From assembly GCA_021776475.1 (NCBI GenBank), contig JAJFFV010000005.1:992001-1056000 (forward strand): a stretch of DNA of 64,000 nucleotides, given 5' to 3'. This document shows positions 40,923-50,228 of the stretch, in pieces. A program made the position numbers and the translations under genes. The stretch is from Parvularculaceae bacterium. GTDB taxonomy: Bacteria > Pseudomonadota > Alphaproteobacteria > Caulobacterales > Parvularculaceae. Every line of letters begins with the position of its first letter. Position 1 is the stretch's first letter. The notes below the pieces were generated by a model that had not been told where the DNA came from, did not search any database, and saw nothing but the letters and a program-made list of their open reading frames with translations.

Positions 40923-42431
40923 ATGTTTACAGCTGTTATAGATGTTTTCAGGCTGATGCGGGCTGCGCTTGTGCTTGCACGCTATGATGCCCTGTTGCCG
41001 AAGGAGTATGCCTATCTGTTGCCTGCACCGTTGCGGGTACTGGGGGTGATTTCCCGGTTTGGTGCACGCGGCCAGGATTTACGACCGGGCCAAAGGCTTG
41101 CCCGCGCGCTCGGTGGTCAGGGCCCGGCCTATGTGAAGTTCGGACAGCTCCTCGCGACCAGGCCGGATATTATCGGCTTTGAGATGTCTAATGACCTGTG
41201 TGAACTTCAGGATCGGATGCCGCCGTTTCCACAAGCAGAAGCAAAAAAAGAAGTCGCCAAGTCCCTTGGCAAGCCGGTCGCTGAAGTTTTTGAGACATTT
41301 TCAGATTCGTTTGCGGCGGCATCGATTGCGCAGGTTCATAAAGCCACATTGAAAACAGGTGAAACGGTTGCCGTAAAAGTGCTTCGTCCTCAAATTGAAA
41401 AGCGAGCTAAGCGTGAGTTTCGCGCTTTTCTGCTGGGGGCAAAATTGGCCGAATTGTTTTCAAAAACCGCGCGGCGGATGGAACCGGTAAAATTTATCCG
41501 GACACTATCGCAAGCTGCCGAGATTGAACTTGATCTGCGAATGGAGGCTGGGGCAGCTTCAGAACTTCGTGAGAACCTCTCGGAAAACAAGAATATCTAT
41601 GTCCCCAACATCATCTGGGAATTCTCATCTCGGCGGGTCCTGACACTTGAATGGATTGACGGCGTTCCTGTGACCGACTTTGATCAACTGGAAGCAGCGG
41701 GCATCGACAGAAAAGCGCTCGCCGTAACCATAATGCGTACATTTCTCAGTCAGGCGCTTGAGGATGGGTTTTTTCACGCTGACATGCATCAGGGGAATCT
41801 TCTGATTGATGATAAAAAAAGACTAGTACTGATCGATTTTGGTATTATGGGCCGGCTCGATGAAGAGGCCCGCCGGACCTATGCCGAGATTATTTTCGGC
41901 TTCATTCAGCGCGATTATTACCTGGCCGCGAAAGCACATTTTGATGCCGGTTACGTGCCCGCGCATTATTCAGTGGACGCTTTTGCGACCGCGCTGCGAT
42001 CGGTCGGCGAACCGATTTTTGGGCGGGATTCGGAATCGGTTGATATGTCACGTGTCCTGCAACAATTATTTGATGTGACGGAAGTGTTCGAAATGCACCT
42101 ACGCCCGGAACTTGTCATGTTGCAACGAACGATGGTCGTTGTTGAAGGTGTAGCGCGAGCGCTCGACCCTCAGATCAACATGTGGCAAGCGGCCGATCCC
42201 GTCGTGCGCGGATATATCACCGGGCGGGTTGGCCCGAGCGCACTTGCAAAAAAAGCCAGGCGTAGCGCCCATGCAGCCTTTCGTCTGGCGGAAAAGTTCC
42301 CGGAATTTGCGTCAGCCGCCGAGACAATGATCGACCACGTGGATGATGATGGTATAAGGTTGTCTAGGGAAACGGTGGCAGACTTGGCCCGGGCGTTAAA
42401 AGGAAAACCTCCAAAAAAGACTGCAAGCTGA
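40923..42431 (+). CDS. ubiB: UbiB (ABC1/ADCK-family ATPase for ubiquinone synthesis)
   Basis: 502 residues. The UbiB-specific KxGQ motif is seen in AYVKFGQLLATRPD. The protein-kinase-like core follows, with ASIAQVHKATLK, VAVKVLRP and FFHADMHQGNLLIDDKKRL...IDFGIMG. C-terminal hydrophobic helices probably tether it to the membrane. UbiB acts as an ATPase that aids ubiquinone synthesis rather than as a kinase. GAGGGG lies just upstream of the ATG. Confidence 0.95.
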   Translation: MFTAVIDVFRLMRAALVLARYDALLPKEYAYLLPAPLRVLGVISRFGARGQDLRPGQRLARALGGQGPAYVKFGQLLATRPDIIGFEMSNDLCELQDRMPPFPQAEAKKEVAKSLGKPVAEVFETFSDSFAAASIAQVHKATLKTGETVAVKVLRPQIEKRAKREFRAFLLGAKLAELFSKTARRMEPVKFIRTLSQAAEIELDLRMEAGAASELRENLSENKNIYVPNIIWEFSSRRVLTLEWIDGVPVTDFDQLEAAGIDRKALAVTIMRTFLSQALEDGFFHADMHQGNLLIDDKKRLVLIDFGIMGRLDEEARRTYAEIIFGFIQRDYYLAAKAHFDAGYVPAHYSVDAFATALRSVGEPIFGRDSESVDMSRVLQQLFDVTEVFEMHLRPELVMLQRTMVVVEGVARALDPQINMWQAADPVVRGYITGRVGPSALAKKARRSAHAAFRLAEKFPEFASAAETMIDHVDDDGIRLSRETVADLARALKGKPPKKTAS

Positions 42432-42481
42432 TTTTGTCGCTCCCTTATGACAATTTGGTCGGCGCCTGTTAAGAGATTGAA

Positions 42482-43693
42482 ATGACGACTAAATCTGTGC
42501 TTCTGATCATTGGCGGCGGTATCGCGGCGTATAAATCCCTGGAGTTGATCCGGGACCTATCAAAGCGTGGGATCAGGTCGAAGGCGATCCTGACAAGCGC
42601 CGGTGCCGAGTTTATTACACCTCTTTCTGTCGGCAGCCTCACCGGGGCAAAGTGTTATACGGCGCTTTTCAACTTAACCGATGAGGCCGAGATGGGGCAT
42701 ATTGAACTCTCACGCTCGGCAGATCTGCTTGTGGTTGCACCCGCAACAGCGGACTTGTTGGCCAAACCTGCTTTGGGCGTCGCAAACGACCTCGCCTCCA
42801 CCGCCCTGCTCGCAACCGACAAACCGGTGCTTTATGCGCCGGCGATGAATGTGCGAATGTGGCAACATCCTGCGGTTCAGCGAAATGTCGCGACCCTTAA
42901 GGATGATGGTGCTCTGTTTGTCGGACCTGGAGAGGGAGATATGGCGTGCGGCGAATTCGGTTTTGGTCGGATGGCAGAACCGTCCGACATCGCTGATGCA
43001 GTCGAGGCCCATTTCGCCGGCAGATCAGATGGACGCCTTAATGGGCGGCACATTGTTGTGACCGCAGGGCCAACACATGAGCCTATTGATCCGGTGCGCT
43101 ACCTTGCGAACCGGTCTTCCGGCAAACAGGGATATGCGATCGCAGCATCGCTCGCCAGGATGGGCGCACAGGTGACGCTGATTTCAGGGCCAACGGAATT
43201 ACCCTCCCCTGCGGGCGTCGCGACGGTCCGGATTCAAACGGCTCGCGAAATGATGGATGCGACCATGAAGGCGCTACCAGCCGATGCTGCGGTCTGCTGT
43301 GCAGCGGTAGCAGATTACCGTCCGGAAATCGAAACCGAGCACAAGATCAAGAAAGAACGCGGCGGCTTGTCATCCATCGCGCTTGAGGAAAATCCGGATA
43401 TCCTAAACGCCTTGTCGAAACTTGATGTAGGGCGCCCAAAGCTGGTCGTTGGTTTTGCGGCGGAAACTGACGATATTCTGTGCAACGCGAACGCCAAGAG
43501 AAAACGCAAAGGATGCGACTGGATTGTCGCCAATGATGTTTCGACCGGTACCGGCACAATGGGTGGTGATAACAACACCGTGACCATTTTGAGTGAGGCC
43601 GGTGAAGAAAGCTGGGAGAATATGCCCAAGACGCAAGTTGCTGGCCGTCTCGCCAGCTACATCGCTGATGAGCTTAACAAACGGAGCTGCTGA
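42482..43693 (+). CDS. coaBC: Bifunctional phosphopantothenoylcysteine decarboxylase / phosphopantothenate-cysteine ligase
   Basis: 403 residues. The FMN-dependent decarboxylase half has LIIGGGIAAYKSLELIR and PAMNVRMWQHPAVQRN. The ligase half has VTAGPTHEPIDPVRYLANRSSGKQG and VGFAAETDD. Together they carry out two steps of coenzyme A synthesis. The gene ends back-to-back with the convergent TraB/GumN gene (stops adjacent at 43693/43694). Confidence 0.96.
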   Translation: MTTKSVLLIIGGGIAAYKSLELIRDLSKRGIRSKAILTSAGAEFITPLSVGSLTGAKCYTALFNLTDEAEMGHIELSRSADLLVVAPATADLLAKPALGVANDLASTALLATDKPVLYAPAMNVRMWQHPAVQRNVATLKDDGALFVGPGEGDMACGEFGFGRMAEPSDIADAVEAHFAGRSDGRLNGRHIVVTAGPTHEPIDPVRYLANRSSGKQGYAIAASLARMGAQVTLISGPTELPSPAGVATVRIQTAREMMDATMKALPADAAVCCAAVADYRPEIETEHKIKKERGGLSSIALEENPDILNALSKLDVGRPKLVVGFAAETDDILCNANAKRKRKGCDWIVANDVSTGTGTMGGDNNTVTILSEAGEESWENMPKTQVAGRLASYIADELNKRSC

Positions 43694-44632
43694 TCAATAG
43701 CGCGCTGTTGCAATCCCTTTTTCAGCGAGATAAGCCTGCAGGGATTTTTCTCCGGCAAGATGGCCGGCACCGACCGCGACTAGGAAAACACCTTTTTCGT
43801 TGTTCATAACTGTCGCAAGCGTCTCTGCCCAACCGGCGTTACGTTTATAAAGAATGGTCTCTGCTATTGCCGGATCAGACTCGCTCATCGCATCATTCAG
43901 CAAGCGACCTAGTTCTTCTACCTTTCCGTTTCGCCATACTTCAACAAGTTCGGTGAAGAAGTCTGGTTTCGCGCGGTATTGTCGCAGCCCGTCGATAAGC
44001 ATTTTGGCCGCGCTCTCATCCGGCAGGTCCGCAAAAAAACCGACCTGCTGTTCATTGGTTTCAAAAAAACGCATCACTTTTCCGGCTTCTCGGGCCTCGC
44101 CACCGAGAATCATCTCAACCCCGGCTTTGGGATCACCGCCAGCTGCCACAAGCTGCATGACAGAAATAGTGAGGCCTGCGAGCCATGGGCGGAACGGTTC
44201 AAAACTGGCAATAGACAACCCAATTTTACCCGCTTCCTCGGAAATTAGCGCCAGTTCTTCATCATTGAAGAAGGAAGAAAAACCTGTGCCCTCATGATTG
44301 AAGCCTAGGGAGAAGACAAGTTTTTGTGTCCCGGCTTGGGCTTGTGGGGATGTGTCAGTTTCAAAATAAATAACATCCGCATTCTCCCAAATAGAATCAA
44401 AACTCTCTGTACGCCATTCCACATCTTTTGACAGAATGTGTATGGTGCCGAAAAGGTAGATGGTTGTGTCGTGATCTGCCAATTTCCACATGGCCGGCCC
44501 AGCAGCATATTGCGCGCTAGCGCTCCCGGATGGCACAACAATTTGGGTGTCGCTGGCTGTTGCCGACGTCAATCCAACTGCAAAGACAGTAGATAAACCA
44601 ATAACCGCTTTCCTGATACTTCCTGAGAACAT
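43694..44632 (-). CDS. TraB/GumN-family protein
   Basis: 312 residues from the ATG at 44632, with AGGGA just upstream; a longer frame starting at 44758 overlaps the next gene's end. A signal peptide (to about residue 25) precedes the domain. The TraB/GumN signatures are IYLFGTIHIL near the start, FETDTSP, and VAVGAGHLAGEKSLQAYL near the end. The conserved GxH and GHL elements suggest a metal-dependent hydrolase-like fold of unsettled role, in the periplasm or membrane-anchored. Confidence 0.88.
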   Translation of the reverse strand: MFSGSIRKAVIGLSTVFAVGLTSATASDTQIVVPSGSASAQYAAGPAMWKLADHDTTIYLFGTIHILSKDVEWRTESFDSIWENADVIYFETDTSPQAQAGTQKLVFSLGFNHEGTGFSSFFNDEELALISEEAGKIGLSIASFEPFRPWLAGLTISVMQLVAAGGDPKAGVEMILGGEAREAGKVMRFFETNEQQVGFFADLPDESAAKMLIDGLRQYRAKPDFFTELVEVWRNGKVEELGRLLNDAMSESDPAIAETILYKRNAGWAETLATVMNNEKGVFLVAVGAGHLAGEKSLQAYLAEKGIATARY

Positions 44633-44693
44633 AGATCCCTTGCGTTCAAACGACGATGAGCGTCCAGCAAACCCTTGCAATGTTTTTCTCAAA

Positions 44694-45560
44694 TCACAAG
44701 TTGCACAAAAATGCTTGGATGGCAGATTTGGCGACAGGCTCTTCCAATGTTGGCGCATGGCCGATGCCCGGTACGACGGCGATCTCTGTCGCCGGGATCA
44801 TCTCTCGCATCTTGTTTTGTGTCTCTTCAGTAAACAGATCACTTGATTCACCGCGGATCGACAGGATCGGACACGTGACAGTCTCATAGACCGGCCATAA
44901 TTCAGGCGCCGGACCCGCTTCAGCGAGTGCCTGTGCGATACCTGGGTCATAATCGAGTACCAACATATCGCCTTCTTCCCGGAAAGTATTTCGCGCAAAC
45001 TGAAGCCAGAACGCATCATCTGCGTGCGGGAAGGCAACGCCATTGATTTCCCTGATATAGGCCGCTGCTTGATCCCAAGTGGCAATGTCGCCAGTCTTTC
45101 CGACATATCCGGCAATCCTGGCGAGCCCTTCTGGTGCCAGTGCCGGACCGATATCATTCAGGACACCGGCCTTGACCCGATCAGGGTTCAGGTTGGCCAG
45201 CAACAAGGTCACAATGCCACCAAGAGAAGTCCCGATGAACACAGCGTCAGAAAGCCCACGCTCGTCCATCAGCCCCAGCACGTCTTGTGCATAGACCACC
45301 GGCTGGTAGTTAAGATGCGTCGGATCACGGTCTGACTTGCCGCGACCGCGAAATGACAGGCAATAGACACGGAAATTCTTGCCCCTAAAATTCTCTCCCG
45401 CAAGCCAGGCCCCGACGTTACGGAAATCACGCTCATTGCGGGTGAGACCGTGGAGACAAATGATCGCGGGCGCCTTTGCAGGCAGATCGGGATCGGCATA
45501 TTTCCGACCATGCAATTTCAGGCCATCATGGGTGGTTGTGTAAAAATCTTCGCTCGTCAT
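44694..45560 (-). CDS. Alpha/beta-fold hydrolase
   Basis: 288 residues. The oxyanion motif is ICLHGLTRNERDF. The nucleophile elbow is FIGTSLGGIVTLLL (Ser in GTSLGG), the acid is likely in SDLFTEETQ and the His in VPGIGHAPTLEEP. Its length and blocks fit carboxylesterase or haloalkane-dehalogenase-like hydrolases, but the substrate is open. It is transcribed toward the TraB/GumN gene, 61 bp away. Confidence 0.88.
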   Translation of the reverse strand: MTSEDFYTTTHDGLKLHGRKYADPDLPAKAPAIICLHGLTRNERDFRNVGAWLAGENFRGKNFRVYCLSFRGRGKSDRDPTHLNYQPVVYAQDVLGLMDERGLSDAVFIGTSLGGIVTLLLANLNPDRVKAGVLNDIGPALAPEGLARIAGYVGKTGDIATWDQAAAYIREINGVAFPHADDAFWLQFARNTFREEGDMLVLDYDPGIAQALAEAGPAPELWPVYETVTCPILSIRGESSDLFTEETQNKMREMIPATEIAVVPGIGHAPTLEEPVAKSAIQAFLCNL

Positions 45561-45770
45561 CTGCCCGACAATATCACTGCAACAAGCTGCGTCCAGCCAG
45601 CTTGGCAGCTCACGCCTAAACCGGATCTAGCCTGGCCCTAACACAACTTGGGTGTTGCGCGGCTTTGCCATAATTTGCTATCTCGGGCATCCAAGCGGCG
45701 GGGAAGCTGATCGGGGCTCGAAAATTGAGCGAAAAAAGTTGTGTAGAATAACAAAAAGAGAGCACCGCGA

Positions 45771-46724
45771 ATGGCTTTATATACGCTGAAACGGCTGCTT
45801 TCGGCATTGCCGACACTGTTTGTGATTATCGCTGTTGCGTTCTTCATGATGCGATTGGCGCCCGGGGGACCTTTCACGAACGAGCGCAACGTCTCGCCGG
45901 CTATCGAGGCGAATCTGAACGCCAAATACAATCTCGATCAACCGCTGGGGATGCAGTTTATTAGCTATCTCGGCAATGTCGTGCAGGGTGATTTCGGACC
46001 CTCATTCGTTAATCGGGACTTTTCGGTGTCGGAGTTGATCCTGCAAGGGCTGCCGGTCAGCTTGACGATCGGGATTGCAGCATTGATGCTGGCCGTTTCC
46101 ATCGGATCTTTTCTTGGTGTGATGGCGGCACTCAGGCAAAACAAATCCACAGACTATGCTGTCATGGCTGTGGCAATGGCCGGCATTACCATCCCCAACT
46201 TCGTGACAGCGCCGGTGATGACACTGATTTTTGCGATCTGGAATGATTGGCTGCCAACATCCGGTTGGGTCGGCTGGGGCGGGATTGACGAGCAGGGGCT
46301 TGGGGCTTTTGGACGCTCGCTGGTGCTACCGGTTATCACCCTCGCGTTGCCGCAAATTGCGATCATCTCGCGATTGACGCGCGGCTCGATGATTGAAGTT
46401 CTGAGGTCAAACTTCATTCGAACCGCTAGGGCAAAAGGGCTATCAACTTCAAGAATAGTGCGCCGTCATGCGTTGCGGGCAGCTGCGATGCCTTTGATCA
46501 GCTATCTCGGACCGGCCTCAGCGGCACTCCTCACCGGCTCCTTGGTGATTGAAAAGATTTTTACTTTGCCTGGCATCGGCCAGTATTTTGTCTCCGGGGC
46601 ACTTAACCGGGACTACACACTCGTGATGGGGGTTGTGATCGTCTACGCATCGCTGATCGTTTTCCTCAACATTCTCGCTGACCTGGCGCTTGCCGCACTC
46701 GATCCAAAAGTTAGGCTGACCTAA
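45771..46724 (+). CDS. oppB: Oligopeptide ABC transporter permease (OppB type)
   Basis: 317 residues with six membrane segments. The N-terminus LKRLLSALPTLFVIIAVAFFM is typical of OppB/DppB permeases. The EAA loop that contacts the ATPase is seen as FIRTARAKGLSTSRIVRRHA. It forms the inner-membrane channel with OppC. Its stop overlaps the oppC start (TAATG). No oppD/oppF ATPase genes follow, which is unusual. Confidence 0.93.
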   Translation: MALYTLKRLLSALPTLFVIIAVAFFMMRLAPGGPFTNERNVSPAIEANLNAKYNLDQPLGMQFISYLGNVVQGDFGPSFVNRDFSVSELILQGLPVSLTIGIAALMLAVSIGSFLGVMAALRQNKSTDYAVMAVAMAGITIPNFVTAPVMTLIFAIWNDWLPTSGWVGWGGIDEQGLGAFGRSLVLPVITLALPQIAIISRLTRGSMIEVLRSNFIRTARAKGLSTSRIVRRHALRAAAMPLISYLGPASAALLTGSLVIEKIFTLPGIGQYFVSGALNRDYTLVMGVVIVYASLIVFLNILADLALAALDPKVRLT

Positions 46725-47638
46725 TGAATACGATTTCACCGCATGCAGATCAGCACCCCAATGTGCGGGCCATGCAGTCGGCGGGCGATGCGATCAAAGG
46801 TCGGTCACTGTGGGAGGATGCACGCCGACGCTTGTTTGCAAATAAAGCTGCGCTCGCATCAATGATTGTTCTGTTTCTGGTTCTTCTGGCCGCGATCTTC
46901 TGGCCACTGATCAGTCCACACGCCTATAATGATGTGAATTATTCGGCCTATAGTGTGGCACCATCTGCTGAATATTGGATGGGAACCGACGTGAATGGCC
47001 GTGATATTCTGGTGCGAACTATGATGGGGGCCAGGGTCAGCCTCGCGGTCGGGTTGATTGCAACAATGGTATCACTGGTGATTGGCGTTGTTTGGGGCGC
47101 AACAGCTGGTTTCTTCGGGGGCACAATCGATAATGTCATGATGCGGATTGTTGATGTGTTGTACTCGTTGCCATTTGTCTTCTTCGTAATCATTTTGATG
47201 GTGATTTTCGGTACCTCCTTATGGATCATGTTCATCGCTATCGGCGCGATCGAATGGCTGACCATGGCTCGGATTGTCCGAGGTCAGACGCTGTCTCTCA
47301 AGGAAAAAGAGTTTGTCGAGGCCGCGCGGGCGATCGGTGTGAAGCCTTTAACAATTGTTCGGCGGCATATTGTGCCAAACCTTATCGGTCCGGTAATTAT
47401 TTATGTCACCCTCACAATCCCTTATGCGATATTGGCGGAGAGTTTCCTGAGCTTCCTCGGGCTTGGTGTACAAGAGCCGCTAACCAGTTGGGGCGTTCTG
47501 ATTGCCGATGGTGCCAATGGATTGCCGGCGGCGCCATGGGCACTGCTTTTTCCGGCGGGTGTGATGGCACTGACATTGTTTTGCTTTAACTTTATCGGTG
47601 ATGGTCTGCGAGACGCACTCGATCCAAAAGATCGTTAG
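46724..47638 (+). CDS. oppC: Oligopeptide ABC transporter permease (OppC type)
   Basis: 304 residues. An N-terminal OppC extension leads into six membrane segments. GTDVNGRDILVRTMMGARVSL is the OppC signature, and the EAA loop is VEAARAIGVKPLTIVRRHI. It pairs with OppB. A decayed LysE-family fragment begins 6 bp downstream, where an ATPase gene would be expected. Confidence 0.94.
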   Translation: MNTISPHADQHPNVRAMQSAGDAIKGRSLWEDARRRLFANKAALASMIVLFLVLLAAIFWPLISPHAYNDVNYSAYSVAPSAEYWMGTDVNGRDILVRTMMGARVSLAVGLIATMVSLVIGVVWGATAGFFGGTIDNVMMRIVDVLYSLPFVFFVIILMVIFGTSLWIMFIAIGAIEWLTMARIVRGQTLSLKEKEFVEAARAIGVKPLTIVRRHIVPNLIGPVIIYVTLTIPYAILAESFLSFLGLGVQEPLTSWGVLIADGANGLPAAPWALLFPAGVMALTLFCFNFIGDGLRDALDPKDR

Positions 47639-47644
47639 GCGCGG

Positions 47645-47816
47645 TTGGCGTCTATTGAGCAAATATTCGCGTTGATTGTTGCCAGATGGGTGCTGGTCAT
47701 GATCCCGGGGCCGAATGTCGCGGCTTACGGCCGCCATCGGCTGGTCAACACTCGGCGTTGTGCTGGGGTTTCTGACTTTCACCGCCGCCGTCTTGGCAAT
47801 AGCAAAACGCGCCTAG
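47645..47816 (+). pseudogene. Decayed LysE/RhtB-family exporter fragment
   Basis: Frame 1 from a TTG at 47645 encodes IEQIFALIVARWVLVMIPGPNVA, the hallmark N-terminus of LysE/RhtB amino-acid exporters. From 47727 the hydrophobic reading continues in another frame (GWSTLGVVLGFLTFTAAVLA) to a TAG at 47816. Only about 55 of some 205 residues are left, so there is both a frameshift and a large deletion. A functional protein is not plausible. Confidence 0.75.
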
Positions 47817-47819
47817 CGA

Positions 47820-48371
47820 TTATTGCAGGCGGCGGACCTTTATGGTACGGCCCATGGGTTCGACGGTCATCTTGAAGCTGCCAAAAGACGCTTCTTTGAT
47901 GGTTGCCGAGTATTTTTTTGGGTTGTTCCGTGACATCGGCACATAATTACTATCCGAAGAAAGCTGTTGCCATATCTGACCGTTCGCAAGTTCGATCCGG
48001 TGAGCGTTCTTGCCCCGATACTCGATGCTATTGATCGCAGATGTAATCTGGTTGACAAGTTTGTCTTCGGGTCTCTCTCGCTTACCAAAATCTGCCTCTT
48101 TGGTCGCGCCGCCGCCGGGCATGCGCAAGCCGAAGATTCGTCTTTTTTTCTGTACTTCTGTTTCGGCTGTTGTGGCGTCGCTGGCTGTCGTTTGAGGAGC
48201 CGCAGCTTCAGGCGGATTAGCGCCGGATTTCATCACGCTATCGAAGCAGGCAAGCCGCGCCTCATTATCTGAAATTCCGACACAATCAGACATGTTGGAC
48301 GGTTGTGTCGCCGACGCAACAGTGGGACAGGCAATCGACACCAAAACAACACCAAGAGCAGAAAAACGCAT
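47820..48371 (-). CDS. Secreted protein of unknown function
   Basis: 183 residues from the ATG at 48371, with a GAGG 7 bases upstream. A signal peptide ends near ASA|TQP. The mature start has DCVGISDNEARLACFDSV, a Cys-x-RLACFD pattern found in several unrelated secreted proteins. A middle stretch is Ala/Thr/Glu-rich, and a C-terminal beta region (YRGKNAHRIELANGQIWQQL...FGSFKMTVEPMGRTIKVRRL) resembles a small OB/SH3-like fold. I do not recognise the family. It separates oppBC from oppA. Confidence 0.65.
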   Translation of the reverse strand: MRFSALGVVLVSIACPTVASATQPSNMSDCVGISDNEARLACFDSVMKSGANPPEAAAPQTTASDATTAETEVQKKRRIFGLRMPGGGATKEADFGKRERPEDKLVNQITSAINSIEYRGKNAHRIELANGQIWQQLSSDSNYVPMSRNNPKKYSATIKEASFGSFKMTVEPMGRTIKVRRLQ

Positions 48372-48444
48372 GACATACCTCACTTTTTTAAACTCTATAA
48401 TAAACGGCGAGAGGACGTCAAACACCATATTATCGAGCCTTACA

Positions 48445-48466
48445 ATAGAACTGTTATAGAACTGTT
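48445..48466. repeat. Perfect 11-bp tandem duplication upstream of oppA
   Basis: ATAGAACTGTT is repeated directly (48445-48455 and 48456-48466) in the divergent spacer between the secreted protein and oppA, about 78 bases before the oppA ATG. It may be a duplicated regulator site or slippage. Confidence 0.9.
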
Positions 48467-48543
48467 GTGATAATGCCTGCTTGGGGCCGCGCGCGGACTG
48501 CGCTAAGCTGTGAATTGAGAATCAACGGAGTGGAAGCACCAAT

Positions 48544-50202
48544 ATGATTGCACAGAAGGTGACACGAAGGGTCGGCCAGATGATCACGCTCGCCGCCGCG
48601 CTGTTTTTGACAGCCTGCGGTGACGGTGACAGCAATAACACATATAGCAACAGCGAAGATGGGGTCGTGCTTAATCGGGGTAACGGCTATGAGCCCAACA
48701 CACTAGATCCGCACCAGGCAAACGGCACATGGGAAAATAACATATTGGGTGATCTGTTGATCGGCCTTTATACCGAAGATGCCGATGCGAAACCTGTTTT
48801 TGGTGCAGCTGTGTCTCACGATATCAGCGATGACGGGCTTACCCATACCTTCAAGATCCGTGAAGACATGGTATGGTCTGATGGTGCATCTGTAACGGCA
48901 CACGATTTCGTCTATGCATGGCGGCGCATTCTCGATCCAGCGACGGCCGCACCTTATGCCTCCTTGATCTACCCGTTTAAAAATGCACGGGCAATCAATG
49001 AGGGTGAAATACCATCAGCGGAACTTGGTGCAAGGGCGCTCGATGACAAGACGCTGGAATTGCAGGTTGAACAACCAACACCGTTCATCCGCACACTGTT
49101 AACGCACTATACGTCTTTTCCGGTGCCAAAACATAAAGTTGAAGTGCTTGGTGATGCCTGGGTTAAACCCGGTACTTATGTTTCAAATGGAGCGTATGTT
49201 CTTGATGAGTGGCGGCCGAACAGCCAGATCAAGCTGGTTAAAAACGAGAATTTCTACGACGCTGCAAATGTTGCTATTGATACGGTCTATTATAAGCCGA
49301 TCGGTGATGTATCAGCTGCGTTCCGGGCGTTCCGCGCTGGGGAAATCGACACTAATTCCTGTTCGCAATGTTACCCGATACAGCAGGTCAACCTTATCGA
49401 CGAGATCATGCCGGGTGTTAAACGGAACGAAGTTGTGTTGTCGACCACCTATTTGACTTTTAACACCAACAAAGAACCATACAACGATGCGCGTGTTCGC
49501 AAAGCGTTGGGTCTTGCCATTGATCGTGAGATTTTGACAAAGCAGGTCCTTAGGGCAGGTGAGATTCCGGCTTATGCGCTAAGCCCGCCTGGTATTGATA
49601 ACTATACTGGATCGCCGCCTGAAATGAGCGAAGCAGATTTGACCCAGGAAGAGCGCATCGTCAAAGCGAAAAAATTGCTTGCTGAAGCGGGGTTTGACGA
49701 CAGCAATCCGCTTACCATCAACGTAAAATACCGGTTAGCAGGTGATCGCAAGCAGATCATGGTCGCGATGCAGGACATGTGGAAACGGATCGGTGTCACA
49801 GCCAAACTGGAAGGAAAGGAGCCGAAAGTTGCCTATGCGGACTATCGAGCGCGCAATTTTGACGTGGCAGATGCTGGTTGGGTTGCTGACTATAACGATC
49901 CCGATAATTTCTTGTTCCTCGGAAAATCCGATACTGGCCCGATTAACTACGCTGATTATTCCAACCCCGAGTTTGACCGGTTGATGACAGCGGCGAACGA
50001 TAAGCAAGACTTGAAGGAACGAGCGGCGTTGATGGCGGAAGCTGAAGCCATTATGCTGGAGGACATGCCGCTTGTGCCGATATACTTCAGCGTAAATCGT
50101 AATCTTGTTGGCGTGCATGTGCAGAACTGGAAAGACAATGTCATCGGCATTCAACGCACGCGTTGGCTTGCAATTGACGAGAGTAAGCGCAAGAAATATT
50201 GA
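48544..50202 (+). CDS. oppA: Oligopeptide ABC transporter substrate-binding lipoprotein
   Basis: 552 residues. The lipoprotein signal ends in LFLTAC (Cys25). The SBP family-5 signature is NGYEPNTLDPHQANG, then AVSHDISDDGLTHTFKIRED and VRKALGLAIDREIL. It captures peptides in the periplasm for the OppBC channel. It lies on the same strand as oppBC but 0.9 kb away, beyond a pseudogene and a reversed gene, so it is probably transcribed on its own. GGAG is about 10 bases before the ATG. Confidence 0.95.
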   Translation: MIAQKVTRRVGQMITLAAALFLTACGDGDSNNTYSNSEDGVVLNRGNGYEPNTLDPHQANGTWENNILGDLLIGLYTEDADAKPVFGAAVSHDISDDGLTHTFKIREDMVWSDGASVTAHDFVYAWRRILDPATAAPYASLIYPFKNARAINEGEIPSAELGARALDDKTLELQVEQPTPFIRTLLTHYTSFPVPKHKVEVLGDAWVKPGTYVSNGAYVLDEWRPNSQIKLVKNENFYDAANVAIDTVYYKPIGDVSAAFRAFRAGEIDTNSCSQCYPIQQVNLIDEIMPGVKRNEVVLSTTYLTFNTNKEPYNDARVRKALGLAIDREILTKQVLRAGEIPAYALSPPGIDNYTGSPPEMSEADLTQEERIVKAKKLLAEAGFDDSNPLTINVKYRLAGDRKQIMVAMQDMWKRIGVTAKLEGKEPKVAYADYRARNFDVADAGWVADYNDPDNFLFLGKSDTGPINYADYSNPEFDRLMTAANDKQDLKERAALMAEAEAIMLEDMPLVPIYFSVNRNLVGVHVQNWKDNVIGIQRTRWLAIDESKRKKY

Positions 50203-50228
50203 TAGCTGCTTTTTGCATGTGAAGCTGA

